DNA of 33,708 bases, taken from contig CAJTXP010000043.1 of NCBI GenBank assembly GCA_910583615.1, positions 1-33,708 on the forward strand. The letters are read 5' to 3'. The notes under the pieces were generated by a model that was given only the letters and a program-made list of their open reading frames with translations, was not told the origin of the DNA and searched no databases. The translations under genes and the position numbers were made by a program. This DNA comes from an uncultured Lachnospiraceae bacterium (GTDB taxonomy: Bacteria; Bacillota; Clostridia; Lachnospirales; Lachnospiraceae). Numbering within the stretch: position 1 is the first letter of the stretch; every line of letters begins with the position of its first letter. This document shows, piece by piece, positions 25,798 to 33,649 of the stretch.

Positions 25798-27390
25798 TCA
25801 GACCTGCTCGATCACACAGGTATGTTTCCTGCTTCTGTCCTTTGCATCTTTCTCATAGGAAATACCCACCAGAAGGATTTTCCCACCGTATCCGGACAAA
25901 ACTTCCGGATACCTTTTCTTTCTGATCTGCTCGATCGCCCCTTCTGCCGACTGGTTCCACTTTAATTCCACCACCAGCGCCGGCAGGGGCGAAAACTTTT
26001 TGGGAAAATATACAATATCCGCATATCCGTCGCCGGACGGCAGTTCTTCGAATTTCAGATAGTGATCTTTATAGCTGAAATACGCCAGTTTGATCACACT
26101 GAGCAGCGCCTGTTCATTATGATAAAACAGCGGCGCTGCCTCTTCTCCATGAATTTTCTCGATCCGGGCAGCCACCGCCTCCGCATTCCCCTGAACCGTA
26201 TCCAGGATCAGCTGGTCGCTTTCCCGCACACGCCGGATGGTCTCATCCCGCTTCACCTCACGGATGGATCTGGCAAATTCCAGCCGAATCTCTTCATTTG
26301 GAATACGGACCATGCCCGTCTCCTCCCGCCACGCAAGATATCCCAGATGCAGCAGCAGCGTCAGCACATCGTCCCGGTTCTGGAACGTAACCAGATCGTT
26401 GGCAAAGCTGCCTGTATCGACCGGCAGCTCGATCCCGCCGAGAAGCTCGGCAACGGTTTTCGACATGCCGTCAAAATCCAGGCTGATATACTCCATCAGG
26501 CTCCTGGAAGCGGAAGACTCTGTCCAGTAGGAATGAAATTTATGATTCCGGACCGCCTTCATCACGGAATTGGGATTGTAAATGGAACCCACATGTTCCA
26601 TGGTATAACCATCATACCACATTTTCATCAGGTCAAAATCTACGCCGTATTCCGTACAGAGCGACTTTACCTCTTCCTCCGTAAATCCCACATATTCTGC
26701 AAATCCCATGGGATAGACAATCGAATATTCCTGGAAATCCGAGATCGCCGACTGGGAGCCGTCTTTTTTGATCGGTAAAATTCCCGTCATATAGACTGCT
26801 GCGAAGGTTCTGGCCGTAATTCCGCTGTTTTTAAACAGCGAACGGAGGAATTCCAGATATATCCGCTGCGCCTTCGGCGCGTCCCCGGTCTCCCGGACCG
26901 GCGCGTCCCACTCATCGATGATCATGATAAATTTTGTCCCTGCAATGTCCGCGGCGTTTGCCAGAGTGTCATGAAACGCCTCTGCAACTTTCAGCTGAGG
27001 ATAAGCCTCCACCAGTTCCCTGGTGACGTTGCGAATCACAAAGGGCACGATATCCTCTTTGTGATCCACCGCACCGATCACTGCCGCCATATCCAGATAA
27101 ATCACATCATACTGGTTCCGATGCCTGCGGTAAGAATCGGAATACTTCGGGTCTTTTGCAATGGCCAGATCTTCAAACAACGCTGACGAGTCGCAGCTTC
27201 TGTCATAATAGGCGCACAGCATCTGTGCCGCAAAAGATTTTCCAAACCGGCGGGGACGGCTGACGCAGGTCAGACGCCTGGGAGTCCCGATCGTTTCGTT
27301 GATCCTGCTGATCATTCCGCTCTTATCAATATAAATGTCATTTCTAATCCCTGTAAAACCGCTGTTTCCCGGATTCAGATAATTTCCCAT
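25798..27390 (-). CDS. AAA-ATPase-like protein with C-terminal PD-(D/E)XK nuclease-like domain
   Basis: A 530-residue protein of the AAA-ATPase_like / PDDEXK_9 family (PF09820 and PF08011). The start FTGIRNDIYIDKSGMI and Walker A variant RPRRFGKSFAAQM (45-57) are typical, as is Walker B MIIDEWDAPV (156-165). The C-terminal PD-(D/E)XK core is visible as GYADIVYF (Asp458) and ALVVELKW (Glu475, Lys477). These proteins are numerous in gut anaerobes and their function is unsettled. It lies 33 bases upstream of the GTPase-NYN gene. A GGAGG site is 8 bases before the ATG. Confidence 0.85.
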   Translation of the reverse strand: MGNYLNPGNSGFTGIRNDIYIDKSGMISRINETIGTPRRLTCVSRPRRFGKSFAAQMLCAYYDRSCDSSALFEDLAIAKDPKYSDSYRRHRNQYDVIYLDMAAVIGAVDHKEDIVPFVIRNVTRELVEAYPQLKVAEAFHDTLANAADIAGTKFIMIIDEWDAPVRETGDAPKAQRIYLEFLRSLFKNSGITARTFAAVYMTGILPIKKDGSQSAISDFQEYSIVYPMGFAEYVGFTEEEVKSLCTEYGVDFDLMKMWYDGYTMEHVGSIYNPNSVMKAVRNHKFHSYWTESSASRSLMEYISLDFDGMSKTVAELLGGIELPVDTGSFANDLVTFQNRDDVLTLLLHLGYLAWREETGMVRIPNEEIRLEFARSIREVKRDETIRRVRESDQLILDTVQGNAEAVAARIEKIHGEEAAPLFYHNEQALLSVIKLAYFSYKDHYLKFEELPSGDGYADIVYFPKKFSPLPALVVELKWNQSAEGAIEQIRKKRYPEVLSGYGGKILLVGISYEKDAKDRSRKHTCVIEQV

Positions 27391-27458
27391 CGTCCCCGCC
27401 TCCCCGGATTTGTACTTCTACCTTACCATGTAACCGGAAAAATAACAAGCCGTCCGCA

Positions 27459-28136
27459 TCATCTCCTGCCGAACAGGCTCTTCCCTCTTTTTTTATAATC
27501 CTTCTCGATTTTTTCCTTCCACTCCGCCCCAATGGGCGCCGCGGCGGGCGCGGCACTGCGCATCTGGAAGAGCACCTCTCCCACCGCCTCGTAATTTGCC
27601 GCGATCCCCTGGCTGTCATTCTGGAACGTAACCGAGCGGTCCGCGCCGATCCCAAAGCTTCCGGCTTCCGCCACCGCGTCCATATTCGCCCCCAGAAACA
27701 GGAATTCCCAGCCGTATCTTTTTTTCTCGTGCTCCACCATCCTTCTGACCTGCTCCCGGCTGTACTGATGGCTGGCATTCTCCAGTCCGTCCGTAGTAAT
27801 GACGAAAATGACCTTTTCCGCCTTCTCTTCCGCCGGCAGATGCTTCTGGATCAGCGCCATCTCGTGGATCGTCCTGCCCATGGCGTCCAGAAGGGCGGTG
27901 CACCCTCTTACATAGTATTCCTTTTTTGTAAGCGCCTTCACCCGATCCAGGGAAACCCGGTCATGGATCTTCTCATACCGGTCGTCGAACAGCACCGTCG
28001 TGACGTTCGCTTTCCCCTCCTGCTCCCTCTGCCGGTCCAGCATCCCGTTGAATCCGCCGATGGTATCATGCTCCAGCCCTCTCATGGAACCGCTCCGGTC
28101 CAGAATAAACACCAGTTCTGTCAAACCTTTTCTCAT
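27459..28136 (-). CDS. VWA-domain protein, TerY-like
   Basis: A 225-residue single-domain von Willebrand factor A protein with no signal peptide. The metal-ion-dependent adhesion site is complete: DRSGSM (13-18), Thr80 in RGCTALLDAMG and Asp116 in ITTDGLEN. The C-terminus is basic (EKIEKDYKKRGKSLFGRR). Intracellular VWA proteins of this size resemble TerY and often scaffold stress or DNA-processing complexes. Neighbours are the macro-domain gene upstream and the AAA-like gene 68 bases downstream. A GGAGG site lies 8 bases before the ATG. Partners cannot be proven from sequence. Confidence 0.85.
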   Translation of the reverse strand: MRKGLTELVFILDRSGSMRGLEHDTIGGFNGMLDRQREQEGKANVTTVLFDDRYEKIHDRVSLDRVKALTKKEYYVRGCTALLDAMGRTIHEMALIQKHLPAEEKAEKVIFVITTDGLENASHQYSREQVRRMVEHEKKRYGWEFLFLGANMDAVAEAGSFGIGADRSVTFQNDSQGIAANYEAVGEVLFQMRSAAPAAAPIGAEWKEKIEKDYKKRGKSLFGRR

Positions 28137-28209
28137 CTTCTCTTCCTCCGTCTTCTCTTAATGAAACATGCTCTGTTTTCAAGTGATAAACGAAGTATAA
28201 CGGTTTTGA

Positions 28210-28259
28210 CCGGGCCTGTGGTCGCTTCTCAGGCGACAAATGCGCGTCAGGCCCCCCGG
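28210..28259. other. Structured 186-bp gap between macro and VWA genes
   Basis: The gene-free stretch 28137-28322 contains a nested fold: an outer stem CGGGCCTG (28211-28218) with CAGGCCC (28248-28254) and an inner stem GTCGC...GCGAC (28221-28236). A TATACT box is visible on the minus strand near 28197-28202 without a good -35 box. It may be a leader or terminator for the flanking genes. Confidence 0.35.
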
Positions 28260-28322
28260 CTTTCCCAAAGCTTCCGCCGCGCCCGGCCGCCGAAACGCAC
28301 CCAGGACCTCCTGTACCAGGCG

Positions 28323-29504
28323 TCAGCCTCCCAGAATGGGCTGTCCATAATAGAACAGCATCTCGTTGATCTCAAAGATATCATAGATTTTCTTTTCCAG
28401 AAAGAAGCTCAGGATCACATCAAAGCGGGAGCTCTCCGACAGGGAATAGCCCGCGGTCCGCAGAAGGTCCACCGTCTCATCCAGCGAAAGCTCCAGTGCG
28501 ACGGCAAAGGCCAGAACGGTTTTCTTGTTGGGCGAATACCTGCGGTTATTCCGGATCTTGGAGAAAAGCTTCCGGTCGATATTGGCTCTGTGGTATACCT
28601 CCGGGTCCGTCAGTCCCCGCTCGTCGATGAGCCGGAGCAGCATCTGGGAAAAGGTTTCTCCCAGATGCTGCATAATATCATCCAGCTGCCTCGTCTTTTC
28701 CTCTGCGGAAAGGGGGCTCCTGCTCCGTTTTGCCGCCGCGGGAAGCGGCGCGGCGCAGGCAGGCGCGGGCGGGCTCCCGGGCTTTTCCGGACCCCCGGCT
28801 TTCGCCGCCAATCCCGGCGCGGGCGATCCTGCAGCCGGTTCGGTCAGTCTGCTGTCCGGTACGGACGATTCGGCATCCGGTGCGGGCGGCGGAACTTCCG
28901 GCATCCGCATGGCCGGAGCCGCGTGGAGTTCCGTCCGCCTGTCATTCCGGAACACCTCCTCTTCTCGGTGCTCCTCCACATAATGCCCGTCAATGTATTC
29001 CTCTATGGATGCAAACAGCTTCTGGCTGACTGCAAAGGAAGCGTCGTCATAGATCACCAGCCAGACCAGCATCTCATGTTCCTTAAGGAAATCACGGATG
29101 GCCGATACGGCGGTCTTCAGCGCCCGCTCCTTCGGATAGCCGTAATATCCCGATGAGATCAGAGGAAACGCGATGGACGTAAGCCTCCGTCTCTTCGCCA
29201 GCTTCATGGATTCCATATAGGCGCTGTACAGGATCTCCTCCTCCCCGGAAGCGCCGTCCTGCCAGACCGGGCCCACCGCATGGATGATGTACCGGGCCGG
29301 AAGCCCGAAACCCTTCGTAATGACCGCCTTTCCCGGATCGCAGCGGCCGATCCTCCGGCAGGCCTTTTGAAGCTTCTCCTCCCCCGCCGCCAGATAGATC
29401 GCGCGGCTGACGCCGCTGCCCTCCAGAAGTTTCGTATTGGCAGTGTTCACGATGGCGTCCGCCTGTACCTTTGTAATATCGTTTCTGATCAGTAAAAACG
29501 GCAT
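28323..29504 (-). CDS. Macro-domain protein with proline/alanine-rich linker and C-terminal helical domain
   Basis: A 393-residue protein in three parts. Residues 1-165 are a macro domain (RNDITKVQADAIVNTANTKL, ARYIIHAVGPVW, FPLISSGYYGYP) that should bind ADP-ribose or a derivative. Residues 190-270 are a low-complexity linker rich in Ala, Pro and Ser. Residues 280-393 form a helical domain resembling an XRE-type fold (LIDERGLTDPEVYHRANIDR, then KKTVLAFAVALELSLDETVDLL and FEINEMLFYYGQPILG), which I recognise as a recurrent tail in Firmicute macro and related proteins. The usual GGGVDGAI loop reads GSGVSRAI, lacking the aspartate linked with hydrolysis in MacroD-type enzymes. Its GGAG site overlaps the stop of the upstream small gene, so the two are coupled. 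Confidence 0.86.
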   Translation of the reverse strand: MPFLLIRNDITKVQADAIVNTANTKLLEGSGVSRAIYLAAGEEKLQKACRRIGRCDPGKAVITKGFGLPARYIIHAVGPVWQDGASGEEEILYSAYMESMKLAKRRRLTSIAFPLISSGYYGYPKERALKTAVSAIRDFLKEHEMLVWLVIYDDASFAVSQKLFASIEEYIDGHYVEEHREEEVFRNDRRTELHAAPAMRMPEVPPPAPDAESSVPDSRLTEPAAGSPAPGLAAKAGGPEKPGSPPAPACAAPLPAAAKRSRSPLSAEEKTRQLDDIMQHLGETFSQMLLRLIDERGLTDPEVYHRANIDRKLFSKIRNNRRYSPNKKTVLAFAVALELSLDETVDLLRTAGYSLSESSRFDVILSFFLEKKIYDIFEINEMLFYYGQPILGG

Positions 29505-29515
29505 GATTATAACTC

Positions 29516-29848
29516 CTATTCTTTTGCAGTCTTATAACCAAACTGTTCCAGCCGGTCCCGGCACAGTTTCCGTTCTTCCTCTGTAAAAAGCGTTTCATAT
29601 TCCGGCTTCAGGACATGCGCCTCCACAGACAGGTCCAGACGATGACATTCCCAGAGTCTCGCGAATCCGTCTGTTCCTCCCTGCCTGCCGATCAACGTCT
29701 TTGCCGCTGCAAGCCCTCCCTTTTCACCAATCATCTGTAGAAAACGGGTTGCGTTGTATCCGCACTCTTCCTTCGCCGTTGTATAGATCTGAACCATCTC
29801 CGCCTCAAACTTCTTTTTCAGTTTCTCCATATCCGTTCCCATTTTCAT
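29516..29848 (-). CDS. Small conserved protein of unknown function, ECGYNATRF domain
   Basis: About 110 residues, one compact alpha-helical domain. Its motifs are EECGYNATRFLQMI, GLAAAKTLI, GFARLWECHRLDLSVEA and LFTEEERKLCRDRLEQFGY. I recall this domain as a tail on assorted Firmicute and actinobacterial proteins, but know no function. The frame opens upstream to 30055; ATG 29848 (or 29842) follows AGGAGGAG, the only strong ribosome binding site, and starts just before the domain. An earlier ATG at 29971 would overlap the promoter -10 box by 8 bases, so it is unlikely; 29929 is possible. The stop lies 11 bases before the macro gene, with which it forms an operon. Confidence 0.7.
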   Translation of the reverse strand: MKMGTDMEKLKKKFEAEMVQIYTTAKEECGYNATRFLQMIGEKGGLAAAKTLIGRQGGTDGFARLWECHRLDLSVEAHVLKPEYETLFTEEERKLCRDRLEQFGYKTAKE

Positions 29849-29978
29849 TTCTCCTCCTGCCGCGGGCTTTTTCTGCAGTTCTGACCGGGTGAAACTTAAC
29901 TCTGCCATTTTTGCTTCTGAACCCTTCATTTCTTCACCCGTTCTTTCCATGTATTGCTGTGCATTTTCCATTACATTG

Positions 29979-29987
29979 ATTATAGCA
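29979..29987 (-). promoter_or_regulatory. Extended -10 promoter of the small protein/macro operon
   Basis: On the minus strand TGC-TATAAT is a perfect extended -10 element, which can work without a good -35 box. A start near 29972 leaves a leader of about 120 bases before the ATG at 29848. Confidence 0.5.
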
Positions 29988-30061
29988 TATTCAAGGGAAG
30001 ATGATAGAAAATAATAGAAATAATGGAAGAGAAAGACAAAGGCAAAAGATAACATACGTAC

Positions 30062-30092
30062 AACACGTCCGGAGCTCCGCCCCGGAAGTGTT
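30062..30092. repeat. 11-bp inverted repeat with one mismatch
   Basis: AACACGTCCGG and CCGGAAGTGTT pair around a 9-base loop, in the gene-free stretch 29972-30140 between the small conserved protein and the deletion scar. No T-run follows on either strand. The rest of this stretch is AT-rich and shows nothing else. Confidence 0.5.
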
Positions 30093-30140
30093 GATTCTGC
30101 ATATTGTCTGACATTATCCGCACAATACCTGTTTTCGTCC

Positions 30141-30404
30141 TTAATCCGCCGCCATCAGCATCTGCGAAAGCTGCCTTCTGGTCATACCCATGGACTGGAA
30201 CATGGCAAATTCCCTGCGCCGGGTGAGGATGCCAGTCAGCATGAAATTGATGAAATTCAGGACGCCGATCATGCCGATGACCAGGCTCAGAGCGCCTCCC
30301 ACCTCATTCATCGATCCCCTCCAGAATGTATCCGCATCCGCTTTCAGCGACAGGGCAATCCCGTCGTTCAGCGCGCGGTCGTCTTCCACAATCAACAGTT
30401 TCAT
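30141..30404 (-). pseudogene. Deletion scar: response-regulator start fused in frame to the tail part of an FtsX-type permease
   Basis: The 87-codon frame begins MKLLIVEDDRALNDGIALSL, a normal N-terminus of an OmpR-type response regulator, and has its own AGGAG site 7 bases upstream. At about residue 27-32 it changes to sequence typical of an ABC permease of the FtsX/BceB class (GGALSLVIGMIGVLNFINFM, then TRRREFAMFQSMGMTRRQL) and stops soon after. The simplest reading is a deletion that removed most of a regulator, its kinase, an ATPase and part of the permease. A functional product is unlikely, though the frame is kept. It lies 4 bases after the Nudix gene. Confidence 0.75.
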
Positions 30405-30408
30405 CTTC

Positions 30409-31332
30409 TCACTCCTGATAAAAAGCTTCCAGATTGCGCCGGTACAACTTTGCCGGCCGGTGTCCCGCTCCATCGAATATATGTTCTGTCTCTGTCACAT
30501 ATCCGGCGATCTTCCTGCGGAAATTCGGAGTCAGCAGCGGCTTCCCCTGTATGGTCTCATAGGCTTTCTGAAGGCTCGTCAGCGTGAACCGCTCCGGCAT
30601 CAGGTCAAATACGATCCGTCCCGTGTCTCCCGCCTCCCTCTGAAGCGCAAGGTATGCGCACAGAATGATCCGGGCATGATCAAACGCCAGCCCTTCCGTC
30701 TCCAGAATCTCATAGTCCACGGTCTCGTGATAGTCATGAAACCGCTTTCGCTCCCGGACCACCGCCTTCAGCTTTACAGGAATTTCCTCTTCCTTCTCAA
30801 GATAAAGCTCATACACATGCTCAACCTCTGCGGATGTTTCCTGAACTTCTTTTTTTACCTGTGTTTTCTCAAGGGAAATGCCGAACCACCCGGCTTCCCA
30901 CGCGTCGGACCCGCCCCGGACCTGATACCGCGTTCCATCGATCAGGGCAAGAAACCCGTGGGATATGATCCACCCTCTGGGATCCCGGTCCGGATCGCTG
31001 AAAAGTTCAAAATGCTTCAGATACGCTTTCTCCACGCCGGTCTCCTCCTGAAGCTCCCTTCTGGCCGTATCCTCCACGCGTTCCCCCGGCCTGCAGAACC
31101 CGCCCGGCAGCGCCCAGTGGTCTTTATATGGAAAAGACCCTCTCCGGATCAGCAGAAGCTTCAGCCTTTTTTCCGGGTCCTTCCGATAATTTTCTTCCTC
31201 TTTGTCCGTTTTCTCCGTTCCCATAATCGAGAAGACCGCCATGTCCGCCGCCACGGACGGCCGGTCAAACCGGGAAATGTCATATGCTGAGAGATACGCC
31301 CGCTCCTCCTCCGAGATCACATAACCGCCCAT
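30409..31332 (-). CDS. Nudix hydrolase with C-terminal winged helix, NrtR-like
   Basis: A 307-residue protein. The Nudix box is intact at 78-100 (GGFCRPGE, then RRELQEETGV). A second part from about 215 is a winged-helix-like domain (SLQKAYETIQGKPLLTPNFR, then KIAGYVTET and RPAKLYRRN), the arrangement of NrtR regulators, which bind ADP-ribose and control NAD genes. Because the catalytic Nudix residues remain, it could be an active hydrolase as well as a regulator. It follows the other Nudix gene by 43 bases on the same strand, so they are likely co-transcribed. The ribosome binding site is weak. Confidence 0.82.
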   Translation of the reverse strand: MGGYVISEEERAYLSAYDISRFDRPSVAADMAVFSIMGTEKTDKEEENYRKDPEKRLKLLLIRRGSFPYKDHWALPGGFCRPGERVEDTARRELQEETGVEKAYLKHFELFSDPDRDPRGWIISHGFLALIDGTRYQVRGGSDAWEAGWFGISLEKTQVKKEVQETSAEVEHVYELYLEKEEEIPVKLKAVVRERKRFHDYHETVDYEILETEGLAFDHARIILCAYLALQREAGDTGRIVFDLMPERFTLTSLQKAYETIQGKPLLTPNFRRKIAGYVTETEHIFDGAGHRPAKLYRRNLEAFYQE

Positions 31333-31375
31333 ACTTCCTGCCCCTGCCTTTCCGCCATATTGTCTGATATAACTT

Positions 31376-32047
31376 CTATGTTCTCTGCGCCAGCAGCCAC
31401 GCCATAATATGGACTGCCTGCTGAAATTTTCCCTGATGAATTAGCTCCTCCAGCTCCGCCGCCGAATACTTCCGTACGTTCAGAAATTCCGTCTCATCCA
31501 GCTTCTGCTCCCCGGATCTTTTGCAGTTTTCCGCCTTGAAAATGTGGGCGTAATTGTCCGCGATCGTCGCGTTGGACGGAACGGAAAACAGATACGTCCA
31601 GTGGTCCGATACATATCCGGTCTCCTCCAGCAGTTCCCTTTTCGCCGCCTGAAGCACGTCTTCGGTCGCCGCCCTGTCACTGTCGGCCCCATATTCCCTG
31701 CCGTCCGTCCGTTCCACGCCGCCTGCCGGAAATTCCGTCGTCACCTTTTTGATCCCCTGTCGGAACTGCCTGACACAGAGGTAATCCCCTTTTTCATCCG
31801 ACGCGACAATCACCACATAATCCCGGCGGCTGTAATTATAAAACGGCTCATATACTTTTCCATCCGGCAGACGGTACGCCGTCCTCCGAAAATCGATCCA
31901 CCGGTCCTGCACGATATGCTCCGTACGGACCTCCTGCCAGACCAGATTTTCCTGATCCCCACCGGCGTCCGGCGCCTGCATCCCGCTGCAGACCAGATGC
32001 AGCGGAACCACCACCCGGTTCTGCCTGTCATCCCTGTTCGAATTCAT
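31376..32047 (-). CDS. Nudix hydrolase, ADP-ribose pyrophosphatase-like
   Basis: A 223-residue Nudix protein. FRRTAYRLPDGKVYEPFYNY and YVVIVASDEKGDYLCVRQFR are typical of ADP-ribose/ADP-sugar pyrophosphatases. The Nudix box (about 109-145) has the PAGGVE start and KRELLEETGY end, but about 14 extra residues lie between them (DGREYGADSDRAAT), stretching the loop. The catalytic REL-EE residues are kept, so activity is plausible. The start has GGAGG 9 bases upstream and overlaps by four bases (ATGA) the end of an upstream open frame. Confidence 0.82.
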   Translation of the reverse strand: MNSNRDDRQNRVVVPLHLVCSGMQAPDAGGDQENLVWQEVRTEHIVQDRWIDFRRTAYRLPDGKVYEPFYNYSRRDYVVIVASDEKGDYLCVRQFRQGIKKVTTEFPAGGVERTDGREYGADSDRAATEDVLQAAKRELLEETGYVSDHWTYLFSVPSNATIADNYAHIFKAENCKRSGEQKLDETEFLNVRKYSAAELEELIHQGKFQQAVHIMAWLLAQRT

Positions 32048-32340
32048 GATCCGATTCCTCCATTCTGTATTTTCATCGGTACTGTTAAAGAATTATCCAA
32101 ATACATCCGGATAACCTTTCGGGCAAAATCTTCTTTATCCTTGATTGTATTGCTGTTTGCTGCAATTGTCAAATACTCTGTCTCATGGCTCCTGATACTT
32201 CTGACTGCATTCGGAATCCCATTGTATTCTGCTTTCCAGACACAACATTTTTCATATTTCCGTGAATTACAATCTGCATTTCCCGGCAGGTTTTGTCGGA
32301 GCCTCCATCCCGTTCTTGAAAGTAGTTTTCTGATATTAAG
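32044..32340 (-). pseudogene. Probable remnant of a truncated gene
   Basis: An open frame of about 99 codons runs from just after a stop at 32341-32343 to a TGA that overlaps the start of the Nudix gene (ATGA). It has no good start codon near its beginning. The last 60 or so codons read like protein (for example TEYLTIAANSNTIKDKEDF and RMYLDNSLTVPMKI), and the plus-strand frame opposite looks like its shadow. I do not recognise a family. A 5-prime truncated gene is the likeliest reading; a chance open frame is the alternative. Confidence 0.35.
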
Positions 32341-32341
32341 C

Positions 32342-32379
32342 TAACCGCCGCATATGGCTGTTTACCATAGCGGCGGTTA
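32342..32379. terminator. Strong hairpin downstream of the ABC-2 permease gene
   Basis: TAACCGCCGC (32342-32351) pairs with GCGGCGGTTA (32370-32379), continued by TATGG with CCATA after one bulged A, around a 7-base loop. A T-rich stretch follows on the plus strand; on the minus strand, the direction of the permease, the T-run is poor. It most likely ends the ABC operon. Confidence 0.7.
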
Positions 32380-32412
32380 ACTTTTATCTTTGTATTACAG
32401 ATATTTCATTTT

Positions 32413-33648
32413 TTACACAACTTGATGTTTACAATAAGAACGGACTGCTAAAAACAGAAACAGCGGAATTTCAACTGCGGCTGATGCCAAAATGACATAT
32501 GGCGTCCAAAAACTCATCTCCCCTATATGCAGGAAATGAAAATCACAAAGCTGATAGAGAAAATTATTTTTCATACCTATGCCCGCTGACGGCAAAACTC
32601 CTCCAATCCAGGTATCATCCAAAGCCCCATACGCAAATACAGGCAGAAACAGTACCACTATGGAAATCAACAGCATGGTCATGGAATCCCTGCATCCGGC
32701 AGATAAGAACAATGTGAAGCTGACGGTTGCCAGTACTGAGAAAAGTCCTGCAAGCGCCAAAATAACCTGCAGCTGCCCCAGATTTATATTTGGCAGATTT
32801 ATAACTGAAAACAGCATCTGAAACGAAGTCTTCAGGCAGTCTGTGCCAAATGCAAGATTCAGGATTAACAGATGAATTGACATTCCCAAAATGAAAATAA
32901 CTATGAATATGCAACAGACCGACAAAATCCGTGTAACAGCTAATTTCATGCGTCCGTATTTAGTACAGCGCAAAATACTGTCACTGCCGGTCTGATATTC
33001 ATTGGCAAAAGCAGGAGAAGCAATGGCAACACAAAGGATTGATAAAACCAAAATATACAATGTTGTATAATCAAATGCGTCCCTGCTCATACCGGGGTAC
33101 AGGTAAAATGGCTGATCCACGTCTGCATACCTGCCTGCTGCAAACTGTCTGGCTGCCTCATATTCTTTCTGCTCAAGATTCATGGTATCGTCCAAATGAG
33201 AAACACATTTTTCATAAAAATACTGTTCCACCTCATCAGGATCAATATCCATCAAGTCTGCACCAATGCCAGTTTTTGGATCAGCAAAGGCTTCTATTAA
33301 TCCCCTGAGCATAGGGCGGATAGCCATAATATTTTCAATATAAATGTCCAGTGGGACATCATTAAGTGTACCGTATTCTTTTACATAGGATTGATATGTC
33401 CGCAGGGCTTCCGCCAGCTTTTGCGGAGTAATGTTACCTGCTGTTTTTTCATAGTAATCCCTCTTAAACTGGATTGCCGGTAATCCATCTAATTCTATGA
33501 TTTTCCCATCTTCTCCCGGACGGTTAATTGATTCAAAGCTGATTGGCAGATATGCCATTACGATAGACATTAAAAGTGCAGCAGCAAGCAATGTCAAAGT
33601 ACGGCGTGACTTCATAATCCGTTTTATTTCTAATCGGAATAATCGCAT
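32413..33648 (-). CDS. ABC-2 type transporter permease
   Basis: About 411 residues. One helix follows the N-terminal MRLFRLEIKRIMKSRRTL, then a large extracytoplasmic region (about 40-190) and roughly five further helices. Lengthy stretches such as TLYILVLSILCVAIASPAFA and ILSVCCIFIVIFILGMSIHL are clearly membrane segments. The layout fits ABC-2 permeases of multi-gene exporters in Firmicutes. Start: the frame opens to the window edge, but ATG 33648 follows GGGGAGGG and lies one base after the stop of an ATPase-like gene, so they are coupled. Base use is AT-richer than most of the window, hinting at separate origin. The substrate is unknown. Confidence 0.85.
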   Translation of the reverse strand: MRLFRLEIKRIMKSRRTLTLLAAALLMSIVMAYLPISFESINRPGEDGKIIELDGLPAIQFKRDYYEKTAGNITPQKLAEALRTYQSYVKEYGTLNDVPLDIYIENIMAIRPMLRGLIEAFADPKTGIGADLMDIDPDEVEQYFYEKCVSHLDDTMNLEQKEYEAARQFAAGRYADVDQPFYLYPGMSRDAFDYTTLYILVLSILCVAIASPAFANEYQTGSDSILRCTKYGRMKLAVTRILSVCCIFIVIFILGMSIHLLILNLAFGTDCLKTSFQMLFSVINLPNINLGQLQVILALAGLFSVLATVSFTLFLSAGCRDSMTMLLISIVVLFLPVFAYGALDDTWIGGVLPSAGIGMKNNFLYQLCDFHFLHIGEMSFWTPYVILASAAVEIPLFLFLAVRSYCKHQVV

Positions 33649-33649
33649 A

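Noticed and set aside
23257..25965. 902-codon open frame on the plus strand
   Set aside because: It lies exactly opposite the GTPase-NYN gene, is rich in Arg, His, Pro and Leu as antisense frames are, and has no recognisable domain.
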